Origin: Flavobacterium phragmitis
GTDB taxonomy: Bacteria > Bacteroidota > Bacteroidia > Flavobacteriales > Flavobacteriaceae
DNA: 64,000 nt
Direction: 5' to 3'
Assembly: GCF_900112575.1 (NCBI RefSeq)
Contig: NZ_FOMH01000007.1
Span: forward strand, 62,001 to 126,000
In this document: piece after piece, positions 24,401 through 33,858 of the stretch
How positions within the stretch are numbered: position 1 is the stretch's first letter
Layout of the letters: every line of letters begins with the position of its first letter
Notes under the pieces: generated by a model
The model's database searches: none
The model's input: the letters and a program-made list of their open reading frames with translations, nothing else
Told to the model about the DNA's origin: nothing
Position numbers and translations under genes: made by a program

Positions 24401-24847
24401 TTATCGAATTGGAAAACGATAAGGATTACAAATACAAAATATTTCTTTTGTTGATTTTTTTCTTGCAACATCAAATCCATCTGCTAAAACAATTTCAAAA
24501 TCATTTAGATTTATTTCTTCAGAATTGGGAAACCATTTTGGTTTGAGATTTTCGTTTTCTTTTATTTTTTGTTGAAATGAAGCGACTGTAACTTTTGGAT
24601 TTTTTAAGAAAATAGAATCATAACTCTGGTTTTCAGAATAACTGAATTTGACAAAATCACAAATATTAAGATGTGAATCGCTTCTCAAATCATAAGAATC
24701 AGAATTGATAATATTGGGAAACCATCCTTTAATTCTTGGATTTGTTGTTTCTTTTAAATCTTCATACTTGTCAAATCGCAATTCATATGGTTGATTTCCA
24801 CAGGAAAATAAAATTAGAAATGTAAAATATAAAATCCCGTTTTTCAT
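24401..24847 (-). CDS. Hypothetical lipoprotein
   Basis: This 148-aa protein has a lipoprotein signal with Cys16 (LFSC followed by GNQPYELRF). The mature region has no recognisable domain; the C terminus holds a Cys pair in IFCICNPYRFP. It follows the 219-aa-frame gene by 4 bp on the same strand and is probably co-transcribed with it and the M23 peptidase gene. Confidence 0.7.
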   Translation of the reverse strand: MKNGILYFTFLILFSCGNQPYELRFDKYEDLKETTNPRIKGWFPNIINSDSYDLRSDSHLNICDFVKFSYSENQSYDSIFLKNPKVTVASFQQKIKENENLKPKWFPNSEEINLNDFEIVLADGFDVARKKSTKEIFCICNPYRFPIR

Positions 24848-24851
24848 ATAA

Positions 24852-25472
24852 TCACCAAAACTTCCACCATGGCTTTTTATTAATTTCTATAACTTTCTTA
24901 GTAATATCAACATCAATTCTTTTTGGAGATTCTGTTTTAATTTTAGAATCATCAAAAAATAATAATCCATTTTCATCCATTCCAAGTGGCAATTTGGTTC
25001 TTTCTTTCCATTCTTCGGTTTGTAATTCCGGAATTAAAGGCAAATCGATTTTTTCGCGAAAGCGTTTTTGAGCTTTTTCTATAATTTCTTCTTCTAAATT
25101 GGAAGAGGAATTTTTAAAAAGTGAAATAGAAATATCAGGAATATTCAAAAGAAAAACCTGTGTTTTGTTGTCGATTTTCTGAATATCCAATACTTTAAAA
25201 TAAGCAATTGAATCTAAAAGAAAATGACCAATTTTTGCAGAACCAGGATTAAATTTTGATAAATCTTTTGGTTGGGAACTCGCAATTAAATATCTCAAAT
25301 TTCCCGAAAGTCCTCCGCCAATCGAACTCATGTCGGTAAAACCTTTTTCTTGAATAATCTGTCCGATTTTATAATTTGAAATTAAATTTTCGGAGAGATT
25401 AGTGTCTCTGTAAAATAGTTTTAAACCCGAAAAAGTTTCATGATAAATAGTTCTAAGGCGTGTACTTTTCAT
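24852..25472 (-). CDS. Hypothetical protein downstream of the M23 peptidase
   Basis: The product is 206 aa from the ATG at 25472. The frame extends to 25511, but that would overlap the peptidase gene. The protein has no signal peptide and no known motif; phrases such as GFTDMSSIGGGLSGNLRYLI and ISISLFKNSSSNLEEEI suggest an alpha/beta cytosolic protein. I do not recognise the family. Confidence 0.65.
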   Translation of the reverse strand: MKSTRLRTIYHETFSGLKLFYRDTNLSENLISNYKIGQIIQEKGFTDMSSIGGGLSGNLRYLIASSQPKDLSKFNPGSAKIGHFLLDSIAYFKVLDIQKIDNKTQVFLLNIPDISISLFKNSSSNLEEEIIEKAQKRFREKIDLPLIPELQTEEWKERTKLPLGMDENGLLFFDDSKIKTESPKRIDVDITKKVIEINKKPWWKFW

Positions 25473-25497
25473 ACTTAAACTTATAAAGAAGGTTTGT

Positions 25498-26718
25498 TTA
25501 CAGGTTCCCAATGCTGTCTAATTCTCTTTTCAAAGGTTCAATTTGTTGCATGAAACGAGTTCTGTCACTTCCTGTCAACGATTCTCCTGTTGGAAGATTC
25601 AATCGAAGCGCATCTACCTGAACGCCATTTTTCCAGAAACGGTAACAAACGTGAGGGCCAGAAGCTAAACCTGTGCTTCCGACTAAACCAATAGTTTGTC
25701 CTTGTGTTACACGCTGTCCGCGGCGAACCAGGATTTTTGACATGTGTAAATATTGAGTAGAGTAGGTTCCGTTGTGTTTTACTTTTACAAAGTTTCCGTT
25801 TCCTGCTGTATATCCTGTTGTTTCAACAACTCCAGATGCTGTGGTGGAAATTGGTGTTCCAGTTGGAGCCGCATAATCGGTTCCTTTGTGTGCTTTCCAA
25901 GTATGCTGTACAGGGTGAAATCTGTTCATAGTGAATCTTGAAGTGATTCGGCTGAATTTTATTGGTGTTTTTAAGAAGAAGTTTTTAAGCGTTTTTCCTT
26001 CATCATCATAATATTCAATTTTTCCAGAAGTAGTATCTTTTTCAAAAGGAAAGGCGTAAACAATTTTACCCTTATATTCAAAAAATGCAGCTTCAAGATT
26101 TTCTACACCGTCATATGTTTTTCCGTTGATAAAACGTTCTGTAAAAATTAATCCGTAACGATCTCCTTTTTTTAGTTTGAAGAAGTCAATAGACCAAGAA
26201 AATACTTTTGTAATTCTGCTGGCCAAAGCGGTTTCTACACTTTCGTTTCCTAAAGTTTCAGATAAAGAACTTTTTAAAACACCACCAATCATTTTTCTTT
26301 TTAAAGTAACAGGCTTTATTTTTTTATAAGCTTTGGCAATGCTGTCACGTAAATCAATTACATAATAACTTAAAGCGTCGGGCTGATAAATAAAAACCTG
26401 AAGATTGTTGGTTTTGTTTTTTGAACGAAGTAAAGTAAAAGGTTTGTTGTAACGAATAGATCTTACATTAAAAGAATCTTTAACCTGTTCTACAATGTCA
26501 TGTACTTTTTTATTTCCAATATTCTGACTTTGTAAAATCGATCCGAAAGAATCTCCTTTTGAGATTGTGTCATTAACAACATTAAAATCTGCGTAATTAA
26601 AACCGAATTCTATTTTTTTGGTTGCTGGTTTAGTAATTTTGGTTTCTACTTTTTCTTCTGCTTTTTTACATGAAAAAATAGAAAACAAGACAATTAAAAT
26701 TACGACTGCTTTTTTCAA
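25498..26718 (-). CDS. M23-family peptidoglycan metallopeptidase, lipoprotein
   Basis: This 406-aa protein has a lipoprotein signal with Cys17 (FSIFSC). Residues ~40-250 form an N-terminal LysM/OapA-like module (GDSFGSILQSQ). The LytM domain spans ~255-385: HKGTD gives His277 and Asp281, QYLHM gives His325, and GPHVCYRF gives His356. The expected second His of the HxH motif is Cys358 here. The product probably trims peptidoglycan cross-links from the cell envelope; Cys could still bind zinc. Confidence 0.9.
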   Translation of the reverse strand: MKKAVVILIVLFSIFSCKKAEEKVETKITKPATKKIEFGFNYADFNVVNDTISKGDSFGSILQSQNIGNKKVHDIVEQVKDSFNVRSIRYNKPFTLLRSKNKTNNLQVFIYQPDALSYYVIDLRDSIAKAYKKIKPVTLKRKMIGGVLKSSLSETLGNESVETALASRITKVFSWSIDFFKLKKGDRYGLIFTERFINGKTYDGVENLEAAFFEYKGKIVYAFPFEKDTTSGKIEYYDDEGKTLKNFFLKTPIKFSRITSRFTMNRFHPVQHTWKAHKGTDYAAPTGTPISTTASGVVETTGYTAGNGNFVKVKHNGTYSTQYLHMSKILVRRGQRVTQGQTIGLVGSTGLASGPHVCYRFWKNGVQVDALRLNLPTGESLTGSDRTRFMQQIEPLKRELDSIGNL

Positions 26719-26742
26719 ACTTTTGGGATTTTTGCGGCGAAA

Positions 26743-27684
26743 TTAAACCTCGGTTTCATTTCCCCAATTGGACAATTCTTCTTCGGTCCACAATTTAGGA
26801 AAAAAGATGCGTCTTTGGTATTTTGGATGCATATATTTTTGCCAATCGCTTCCTCCTGTAGCTTCTCCATTCCCTTTTCCGCTTTCCAAAATATATTTTC
26901 TAGCGGTATTAAGATGCTGCATAACCCAAGTGATATTCACCGTTTTATCGTAATGGCGCATGGCCGAAATTAATTCGGGATTTTGCTGATCAGTTTCTGG
27001 AAGCTGAGAAAATTTTTGCCAGATATTTTTTGTTTTAAAAGTAGACATTTGTCTGAGAAACTGAACTTTATATTTATTTTCAAATTCCTGTAGCAAATAC
27101 GATTTTTCGCCAGTATGATAATCTTTTCCAGCTGCCTGCCAATATAGATGTTCAAAACTAGTTTCAAGATCGGTGTTTTCGTCAAAATTGGCTTTGTATC
27201 TGCGATCTGTTAAATTGATAACATTAGTAGAAGCAAATTCGATCATTCTGTATTGTGCGCTCTGAAAACCACTTGCCGGTGTAAGTGTGTTTCTGAACTT
27301 CATATATTGATCAACTTCCATTCCGTTCTCCATAATACTGAACGAATTGGTAAGCATGTCGAAATATCTTGTAATTCTAGATAATCTTTCACTGAAAAAA
27401 TCAACCTGTATGTTTTCTTTTTCAGCAATTTGATCAATTTCCCACAAAATCATTTTGAAGATTAATTCGTTTACCTGATGGTACATGATAAATACCATTT
27501 CATCAGGAAGTGTGGTGCGTTGTATTTGTAAATTTAAAAGAGCATCGGTTTGAATGTAATCCCAATAGGTGATTGGTTTAGCCCAAAGCAATCCTTCCAA
27601 TTGTACATCGGTTTTTTGGTTTATGGCTTGAAATTTAAGATCAATTTCTTTTAAAATTGCTTCTGAATTATCAGTTAAATTCAT
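26743..27684 (-). CDS. kynA: Tryptophan 2,3-dioxygenase
   Basis: This 313-aa protein matches haem-dependent TDO. VFIMYHQVNELIFKMILWEI holds the active-site His69. SGFQSAQYRMIEFAS and NGEATGGSDWQKYM follow the family pattern, the last being the substrate-binding GGS loop. It opens the indole ring of tryptophan to N-formylkynurenine, the first step of the kynurenine route. Its ATG overlaps the stop of the DUF3108 gene by 4 bp (ATGA). Confidence 0.94.
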   Translation of the reverse strand: MNLTDNSEAILKEIDLKFQAINQKTDVQLEGLLWAKPITYWDYIQTDALLNLQIQRTTLPDEMVFIMYHQVNELIFKMILWEIDQIAEKENIQVDFFSERLSRITRYFDMLTNSFSIMENGMEVDQYMKFRNTLTPASGFQSAQYRMIEFASTNVINLTDRRYKANFDENTDLETSFEHLYWQAAGKDYHTGEKSYLLQEFENKYKVQFLRQMSTFKTKNIWQKFSQLPETDQQNPELISAMRHYDKTVNITWVMQHLNTARKYILESGKGNGEATGGSDWQKYMHPKYQRRIFFPKLWTEEELSNWGNETEV

Positions 27685-28454
27685 TTCTTTTTTACTTTAA
27701 GTGGACTTTTCAATCCTTTATATTCATCAAGATCTGCTTTTAGCGAGCCAACCGCCAGATCTGCTTTAATTCTAATTGGAATTTTGTTGTCGTCATCTGT
27801 GATCCAGAGCGTTAAGCTTTCTTTTTCTTTGAAGACTCTTCCAGTCTGTACCAAAGGTTTAAATACCATCGTGGAAACTGTGCCAAATTTAGTTGTAATA
27901 TCTTGACGGCCTACAAATTTTAACTTAAATTTTGTGATTTCGTCATCAAAAAACATATCAATTGTAATGGCTTCTCCAGATTTCAATTTGTCGATGCTAG
28001 GATGGTTTCTTAAAAAATAAAAAGACGAAACAATATCCTGCACATTATCAGTAATTACAATTGTTTTTTCCGATTTTCTTTTGTAATCTTTTACTAAGAC
28101 CTTATTTTCATTTTGGTTGAAAAATCCTTCCTGATTTTTAGTATAACCACCTTCGTCAATTTTACGAACATATCGATAAGGGTTTCCAGATTCTTTGTCA
28201 AAATAACTTTCGTATAAGTCTTCTACCTTAAAAAAGAATTTCGACATTCCAGTTGTATAGCCTTTACCTACAGCATGATATACTTTTTTGTTGCTGATGG
28301 TCGCATCTTTTAATTCTAAAGTGGCATATCCGGCATTTACAATTCCGTAGTGAATTCTAAATTTGAAAAATTCTCCTGTATCAAATGAATCCTCTTTTTG
28401 TGAATCGAAGGCTAAGCAAGTAAGTGCTAATATAGTGAATATGAGTTTTTTCAT
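27681..28454 (-). CDS. Secreted DUF3108 protein
   Basis: The product is 257 aa from the ATG at 28454. It has a signal peptide (MKKLIFTILALTCLAFDS) and a DUF3108-like beta-rich body: EFFKFRIHYGIVNAGYATLE, then KFFFKVEDLYESYFD and WITDDDNKIPIRIKADLAVG. Such proteins are periplasmic or lipid-binding-like, with unknown function. It is translationally coupled to kynA, but a functional link is not obvious. Confidence 0.82.
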   Translation of the reverse strand: MKKLIFTILALTCLAFDSQKEDSFDTGEFFKFRIHYGIVNAGYATLELKDATISNKKVYHAVGKGYTTGMSKFFFKVEDLYESYFDKESGNPYRYVRKIDEGGYTKNQEGFFNQNENKVLVKDYKRKSEKTIVITDNVQDIVSSFYFLRNHPSIDKLKSGEAITIDMFFDDEITKFKLKFVGRQDITTKFGTVSTMVFKPLVQTGRVFKEKESLTLWITDDDNKIPIRIKADLAVGSLKADLDEYKGLKSPLKVKKK

Positions 28455-28519
28455 AGTGCATTTTTTACATTCAATAATAAAGATAAATAAATGCAAATTC
28501 TATTCCAAATGTACCAAAA

Positions 28520-28664
28520 CAAAAAAACTCAGTCAAGGATGACTGAGTTTTTATGCTATTAACTAACCAAAAAACTATAAATTATGAAATTTATATCAAT
28601 TCGGAAGGAAACCACCCCTTCCTGATTTGCGAGTGCAAAGATAGATAGAAAGTTCAGATTTCAA
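28520..28664 (-). ncRNA. Candidate small RNA or leader attenuator between hppD and the DUF3108 gene
   Basis: On the - strand a promoter-like pair, TTG (complement of 28662-28664) and TATCTTTG (complement of 28636-28643), is separated by 18 bp. About 80 nt downstream lies an intrinsic terminator (28523-28552). Between them is a small hairpin with GGAAGG and CCTTCC stems (28603-28622). The predicted transcript is about 105-110 nt without a good ORF on that strand. It may instead be a leader controlling DUF3108-kynA. Confidence 0.4.
28523..28552 (-). terminator. Terminator in the hppD/DUF3108 spacer
   Basis: AAAAACTCAGTC pairs perfectly with GACTGAGTTTTT around a 6-nt loop. On the - strand it runs into a U-tract. 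It ends either hppD transcription or the small RNA candidate that starts near 28629. Confidence 0.85.
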
Positions 28665-28752
28665 ATAGCCAAAGTCAAGTTTAACATAACATTTGCAAAA
28701 AAAGCATCGTTTTTTGGTGAAATCCTCGTTTAAATGCAAAAAAAATGCATTT

Positions 28753-29913
28753 TTACAAAGTTCCTCTTAATTCTTGTTCTCTCTCAATTGACTCAAACAG
28801 CGCTTTAAAGTTACCTGCACCAAACCCTTTTGCACCCATTCTTTGAATAATTTCGAAGAAAAGCGTTGGTCTGTCCTGAACAGGTTTTGTAAATATTTGT
28901 AAAAGATAACCATCTTCGTCTGCGTCGACCATGATAGCCAGCTTTTCGATTTCGTTCAAATCTTCTTTCATCATATCCATATGAACACCTAATCTTTCAG
29001 GAATTGCTTCATAATAAGTATGAGGAGGAGCTGATAAAAATTCAACACCGCGTGCTCTTAACTGAGATACTGTTTTAATAATATCATCTGTAGCAATAGC
29101 AATATGCTGAATTCCAGGTCCGCCGTAGAAATCTAAATATTCTTCGATTTGTGATTTTTTCTTTCCTTCAGCTGGTTCGTTGATTGGGAATTTAATTCTT
29201 CCGTTTCCGTTTGACATTACTTTACTCATCAAAGCAGAATATTCTGTAGTAATTTGTTTGTCATCAAAAGACAGGAAGTTTACGAATCCCATAACGTCTT
29301 CGTAGAACTTTACCCAAGTGTTCATTTCGTTCCAACCTACGTTTCCAACCATGTGATCGATGTATTTTAACCCTGTTGGTTCTGGATTAAAGTCAGATTT
29401 CCATTCTCTGTAACCTGGCAAGAAAACACCGTTGTAGTTTTTTCTTTCTACAAAAATGTGAACGGTTTCTCCATAAGTGTAAATTCCGGAACGAACTACT
29501 TGTCCAAATTCATCTTCCTCAACTGTTGGTTCCATGAAAGAGCGTGCGCCACGTTTCATGGTTTCTTCGTAAGATTTTGTAGCGTCTTCAACCCAAAGTG
29601 CTGCCACTTTTACTCCGTCTCCGTGTTTTTTCAAATGTTCGTTGATTGGAGAATCTGCTGTTAATGGAGTTGTTAAAACAATTCGTATTTTATCTTGTTT
29701 GATAACATAAGAGGCTCTGTCTTTTACTCCAGTTTCTAATCCAGCATAAGCCAATGACTGGTATCCAAATGCAGATTTGTAATAATGTGCCGCTTGTTTT
29801 GCATTCCCTACGTAAAATTCTACATAGTCTGTTCCTAATAATGGAAGGAAATCCTGTGCTCCTTCAAATATTTTCTCTAATCCGTATTCTACTGATTTTA
29901 CTTCTTTTGACAT
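28753..29913 (-). CDS. hppD: 4-Hydroxyphenylpyruvate dioxygenase
   Basis: This 386-aa protein has two vicinal-oxygen-chelate halves. The iron triad is visible: His187 (LKYIDHMVGNVGW), His270 (GPGIQHIAIATDD) and Glu354 (LFFEIIQRMGAKGFG). It converts 4-hydroxyphenylpyruvate to homogentisate in tyrosine breakdown. The homogentisate dioxygenase gene lies directly upstream on the same strand. Confidence 0.97.
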   Translation of the reverse strand: MSKEVKSVEYGLEKIFEGAQDFLPLLGTDYVEFYVGNAKQAAHYYKSAFGYQSLAYAGLETGVKDRASYVIKQDKIRIVLTTPLTADSPINEHLKKHGDGVKVAALWVEDATKSYEETMKRGARSFMEPTVEEDEFGQVVRSGIYTYGETVHIFVERKNYNGVFLPGYREWKSDFNPEPTGLKYIDHMVGNVGWNEMNTWVKFYEDVMGFVNFLSFDDKQITTEYSALMSKVMSNGNGRIKFPINEPAEGKKKSQIEEYLDFYGGPGIQHIAIATDDIIKTVSQLRARGVEFLSAPPHTYYEAIPERLGVHMDMMKEDLNEIEKLAIMVDADEDGYLLQIFTKPVQDRPTLFFEIIQRMGAKGFGAGNFKALFESIEREQELRGTL

Positions 29914-29987
29914 GATGTTTATTTGTTTAATCGGTTAATCGTTTAATTGATTTTTCCGAAATGTTGTGTTTAAGATTTTTTCTAACC

Positions 29988-30065
29988 GCAAAGTTCGCAA
30001 AGATTTTACGCAAGGTTCGCAAAGTAATCATCGCGCTCTTTGCGTAAAATCTTTGCGAACTTTGC
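29988..30065. repeat. Perfect inverted repeat, 26-bp arms, between hmgA and hppD
   Basis: The arms at 29988-30013 and 30040-30065 are exact complements (GCAAAGTTCGCAAAGATTTT...). The loop is 26 nt. It lies in the transcribed spacer of the hmgA-hppD pair, where it could act as an RNA hairpin that sets relative expression. Confidence 0.8.
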
Positions 30066-30080
30066 AGTTAAGAAGGTTAA

Positions 30081-31238
30081 CTATTCCGTCCAGGATTTAT
30101 AATATTGTCCATCGTCAAGCCCCATAGCTTCCTCTGTAACCATTAAAGGACGGAAAGTATCTACCATAACGGCTAATTCTAAAGTTTCTTTGTGACCAAT
30201 ACTGCGTTCCATTGCGCCAGGCGCAGGGCCATGCGGAATTCCTTTTGGGTGTAAAGTGATATGACCTTGCTCAATATTATTACGGCTCATAAAATCGCCA
30301 TCTACATAATACAGTACTTCGTCAGAATCTATATTGCTGTGGTTGTATGGAGCCGGAATAGCTTTTGGGTGATAATCGTAAAGTCTTGGGCAGAATGAAC
30401 AAACAACAAAAGTGGCTGTTTCAAAGGTTTGATGTACTGGAGGCGGTTGGTGCACGCGTCCCGTTATAGGTTCAAAATTGTGAATGGAGAATCCGTACGG
30501 AAAGTTGTATCCGTCCCAACCCACAACATCAAAAGGATGAGTAGCATAAACCACTTCATGCATCATGCCTTCTTTTTTGATTTTAATTAAAAAATCGCCT
30601 TTTTCGTCATGCGTTTCCAGTTCGTTTGGCAAAATAAAATCACGCTCACAAAATGGAGAATGTTCTAAATGCTGACCAGATTGGTTTTTGTATCGTTTTG
30701 GAGTATAAAATGGAGAATATGATTCTACATAAAATAGTCGATTGTCTTCTGTTTCGAAATCAATTTGGTAAATAATGCCACGCGGAATAATCAAATAATC
30801 TCCATATTCAAACGGAATATTCCCTAACATGGTTCTTAATTTTCCTTTTCCTCTGTGAATGAAAAGCATTTCATCTGCATCGGCATTTTTGTAGAAATAA
30901 TTTCGAAGCGATTCTTTCGGCGCAGCCAAACCAATAATACAGTCTTTATTGACTAACATGGCTTTTCGGCTGTCCAGGAAATCATTTTCGGGCTTCAGTT
31001 CAAAACCTTTAAAAAGTAATGATTTTATATTTTTTCCGATTGCAATTTTTGGTTCAACCGAATACGAGTTTAAAATTTCTTTAACCTGAGTTGGTCTGTG
31101 AACATGATAAGACAATGACGAATGTCCATGGAAACCTTCTGTTCCAAATAACTGTTCGTAATAAAATCCGCCGTTTGGTTTTTCGAATTGGATGTGTCTT
31201 TTTTGAGGGAAGTCCCCAAGTTTGTGATATAGTGGCAT
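30081..31238 (-). CDS. hmgA: Homogentisate 1,2-dioxygenase
   Basis: This 385-aa cupin protein is shorter than the usual ~430-440 aa. FHGHSSLSYHVHRPTQV near the N terminus and PHGPAPGAMERSIGHKET near the C terminus match the HmgA family. Probable iron ligands are His300 (PYNHSNIDSDE), Glu307 and His336 (GIPHGPAPG). It cleaves the homogentisate ring. It precedes hppD on the same strand with a palindrome in the spacer. Confidence 0.92.
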   Translation of the reverse strand: MPLYHKLGDFPQKRHIQFEKPNGGFYYEQLFGTEGFHGHSSLSYHVHRPTQVKEILNSYSVEPKIAIGKNIKSLLFKGFELKPENDFLDSRKAMLVNKDCIIGLAAPKESLRNYFYKNADADEMLFIHRGKGKLRTMLGNIPFEYGDYLIIPRGIIYQIDFETEDNRLFYVESYSPFYTPKRYKNQSGQHLEHSPFCERDFILPNELETHDEKGDFLIKIKKEGMMHEVVYATHPFDVVGWDGYNFPYGFSIHNFEPITGRVHQPPPVHQTFETATFVVCSFCPRLYDYHPKAIPAPYNHSNIDSDEVLYYVDGDFMSRNNIEQGHITLHPKGIPHGPAPGAMERSIGHKETLELAVMVDTFRPLMVTEEAMGLDDGQYYKSWTE

Positions 31239-31523
31239 GGCTTTTTCAATTAGATAATTTGTAAATTAGATAAATCGAAAATTTGAATTGTAGAGTCAAT
31301 AGCCAATTTTAATTGACTAATTTATCTCAATTCGATAGAGCCATTATTCAGGATTTCTCTTGATTAGGAATTGAAGATACTCTAATAAACCTGTCCATTT
31401 AGTTTTCATCACAGCAAATATCGTAATTTTTATTAATTAAAATTACAAATTGTATTTTTTTAGCATTAAATTAATTCGAGATGCTTTTTTATTCAGCCAA
31501 ATATATAGGAAAAATGTTTATTA

Positions 31524-33806
31524 CTAAAATAAAAATCCGATACTAAACCAAGTAAAACTTCGTGACATTTCTGGCGACCAAGATTGTTTAACTTCAATTG
31601 GGCCAATAATGGTTTCCAATCCGTAACCTACGGCATAACCTGTATATTTTGGCATCGAAATCCAATCCACACCGCTGAAAATATCATTTCCTAAATTGGC
31701 AAAATTAGCAGAAAGGTTGATGTGGTTCTTTTTCAGAATCTCATAATCCAAAGTAATTCCCGTTTTGATGAAACTGTTTCCAGCAATACTCAAGAAATCG
31801 TAACCATAAAAATAATTAAAGTTATTGATTTTGCTATAACCGTAACCTCCCAAAATATAATCAAAGAATGGAACACTGCTGTTGCCAAAAGTAAAACCGG
31901 CATCGGCATCAATTCTAAAAGTGGCTTTTGGGAAAAGGGTATTCACAAAAGAAACTTCCGCTTTTGCCATCGAAAACGGTTTAAAAGTGTTCGTGTAATC
32001 TGAAGATGCGAGATAAGTCTGTAAATCTGTGGAAAAATATAATCCGGAACTTGGATAGTATTTTTCGTCCAATGAATCGTATTTCAAATAAGCAAATGCA
32101 CTAAAATAACTGCTTTTGTCAATGATGTTTTCTTCGTTGGCAAGTGTAGGTGAATTGATTTTTAAATATTTGTATTCTAAACCGCCTCCCATCAGGAACT
32201 TTTGTACAAAAATAGTCTGGAAGTATGCCTGATTATTCAAGTCCATGAAATCTACATTAATTAAATTGACACCTGGATTATCATAAACCAAATTACTTAA
32301 ACTGGTTGTTACATTTCGATTGAATTGATTCAATCTGGAGCGGAAACCAAAGCTGATGTTAAATCCGTTTTCAACATAATAATTCAAATCATATCTGAAA
32401 TTATCTCCCAAAATAACGTCCAGTGAGGTAACATCGTTTTTTAAGAAAGTTTTCTTATGGGTTAAATTTAATAAGATACCGCTTTTATAAAGTCCGTCGT
32501 AATGAAGCCCTAATTTCAAATAGGTCTGCGTTGGATTTTCTCTTAAAACTAAATCCAAATCATCTTTGTCGCCGTTTGGCTGTAAACAATAGGAGATGGC
32601 GCTAAAGTTTTGTGTAGCATTTAAATTGTTAATTCCAGCTTTTAGATTGTTGTAAGTAATGGTACTTCCTGGTTTAAAACGAAGTTTACCGCGAATGTAT
32701 TCTTTAGTGTAATTATCTAATTGATCAGTATTAATTTTTTCGATATGAATTGTATCTGTAGCAACTTTTAATTTTGGTTTTTTGTAAAAAGTGGTTTCGT
32801 TAGATAATGTTTTAATTTTTTCATAAACCGCAAAAGCCGCTTCTTCTCCTTTTCGGATGATTTCTTCTCCTTTGTCAAATGAAATTACACCGTAGTCACG
32901 AATGTCTGGTTTAATATAAACATCAGTGTCTTTTATTTTGCCTTTCATTTTTTCGATAGATTGCAGATTGGTAATCTGAACCAGAATTCGGGTGGCATTT
33001 TTCAGGTTTTTTCTTTTCATCAAGTCGTCTTGAACATCAACACCAATAATAATATCGGCGCCCATTTTTCGAACTTCATTAATTGGATAATTGTTTACAA
33101 CACCTCCGTCAACCAATAAATTGCCATCAATTTCTACCGGAGTAAATAGGGATGGGAAAGCGGCGCTCGCCATCATGGCCTGAACCAGATTTCCTTTGTT
33201 CAACAAAACTTCTTCGCCCGTTTCTATATTAGTTCCAATGCATAAAAAAGGAGTTGGCAGCTGATTGAAGTCTCGAACATGACGAACATTTCGAGTTAAA
33301 CTGCTCAATAAATTATAATTATACATTCCTTTAGAAAGTGCTTCCGGAATGCCAACTCTAAAATTACTAAATGGTAAAACGATGGCATACAATTCGTCAT
33401 TCTTTTTGCCGTAAAAGTTTTTGGAGGATCGCGGAATATAATCACTTATTAATTCGTCGAAATTGGTTTTTTTGAAAATAGAATCAATTTGTGAGGCATT
33501 GTAACCAGAAGCATACAATCCGCCAATTACAGACCCCATACTGGTGCCGCCAATATAATCGATTTTGATTCCGGCTTCTTCCAAAACTTTAAGCACTCCG
33601 ATATGAGCGAAACCTTTGGCACCACCACCGCTTAATACCAATCCGATTTTAGGTCTTTTTATACTGTCTTTTTTTATTTCCTGTGAGAATGATTTTTGTG
33701 AAAAAAGAACCAACAAGACAAATATCATAGAGACTGCTTTCCAAATTGTATTGGAAAGAAGTTCTTTTGATGAGATATTTAAAATAGAAAACTGATTCGG
33801 GCGCAT
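31524..33806 (-). CDS. Patatin-like phospholipase fused to an outer-membrane barrel
   Basis: The product is 760 aa from the ATG at 33806; a TTG four codons upstream is less likely. A signal peptide is followed by a patatin domain with the GGGxKG loop (GLVLSGGGAKGF), nucleophile elbow GTSMG (Ser89) and dyad LVDGG (Asp233). A POTRA-like segment comes next, then a surface-antigen/BamA-type barrel whose final strand ends FTWFSIGFLF. The layout equals type Vd (PlpD-like) secreted lipases, although cleavage of the passenger is not implied. Confidence 0.9.
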   Translation of the reverse strand: MRPNQFSILNISSKELLSNTIWKAVSMIFVLLVLFSQKSFSQEIKKDSIKRPKIGLVLSGGGAKGFAHIGVLKVLEEAGIKIDYIGGTSMGSVIGGLYASGYNASQIDSIFKKTNFDELISDYIPRSSKNFYGKKNDELYAIVLPFSNFRVGIPEALSKGMYNYNLLSSLTRNVRHVRDFNQLPTPFLCIGTNIETGEEVLLNKGNLVQAMMASAAFPSLFTPVEIDGNLLVDGGVVNNYPINEVRKMGADIIIGVDVQDDLMKRKNLKNATRILVQITNLQSIEKMKGKIKDTDVYIKPDIRDYGVISFDKGEEIIRKGEEAAFAVYEKIKTLSNETTFYKKPKLKVATDTIHIEKINTDQLDNYTKEYIRGKLRFKPGSTITYNNLKAGINNLNATQNFSAISYCLQPNGDKDDLDLVLRENPTQTYLKLGLHYDGLYKSGILLNLTHKKTFLKNDVTSLDVILGDNFRYDLNYYVENGFNISFGFRSRLNQFNRNVTTSLSNLVYDNPGVNLINVDFMDLNNQAYFQTIFVQKFLMGGGLEYKYLKINSPTLANEENIIDKSSYFSAFAYLKYDSLDEKYYPSSGLYFSTDLQTYLASSDYTNTFKPFSMAKAEVSFVNTLFPKATFRIDADAGFTFGNSSVPFFDYILGGYGYSKINNFNYFYGYDFLSIAGNSFIKTGITLDYEILKKNHINLSANFANLGNDIFSGVDWISMPKYTGYAVGYGLETIIGPIEVKQSWSPEMSRSFTWFSIGFLF

Positions 33807-33858
33807 AAAAATTTGCAAGTTAGTTTTGTAAAAGTCGGCAATTTTTTTGGGTTTATTC

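Noticed and set aside
28586..28627. 13-codon + strand leader peptide frame
   Set aside because: There is no + strand gene downstream to regulate; the - strand promoter and terminator explain the region better.
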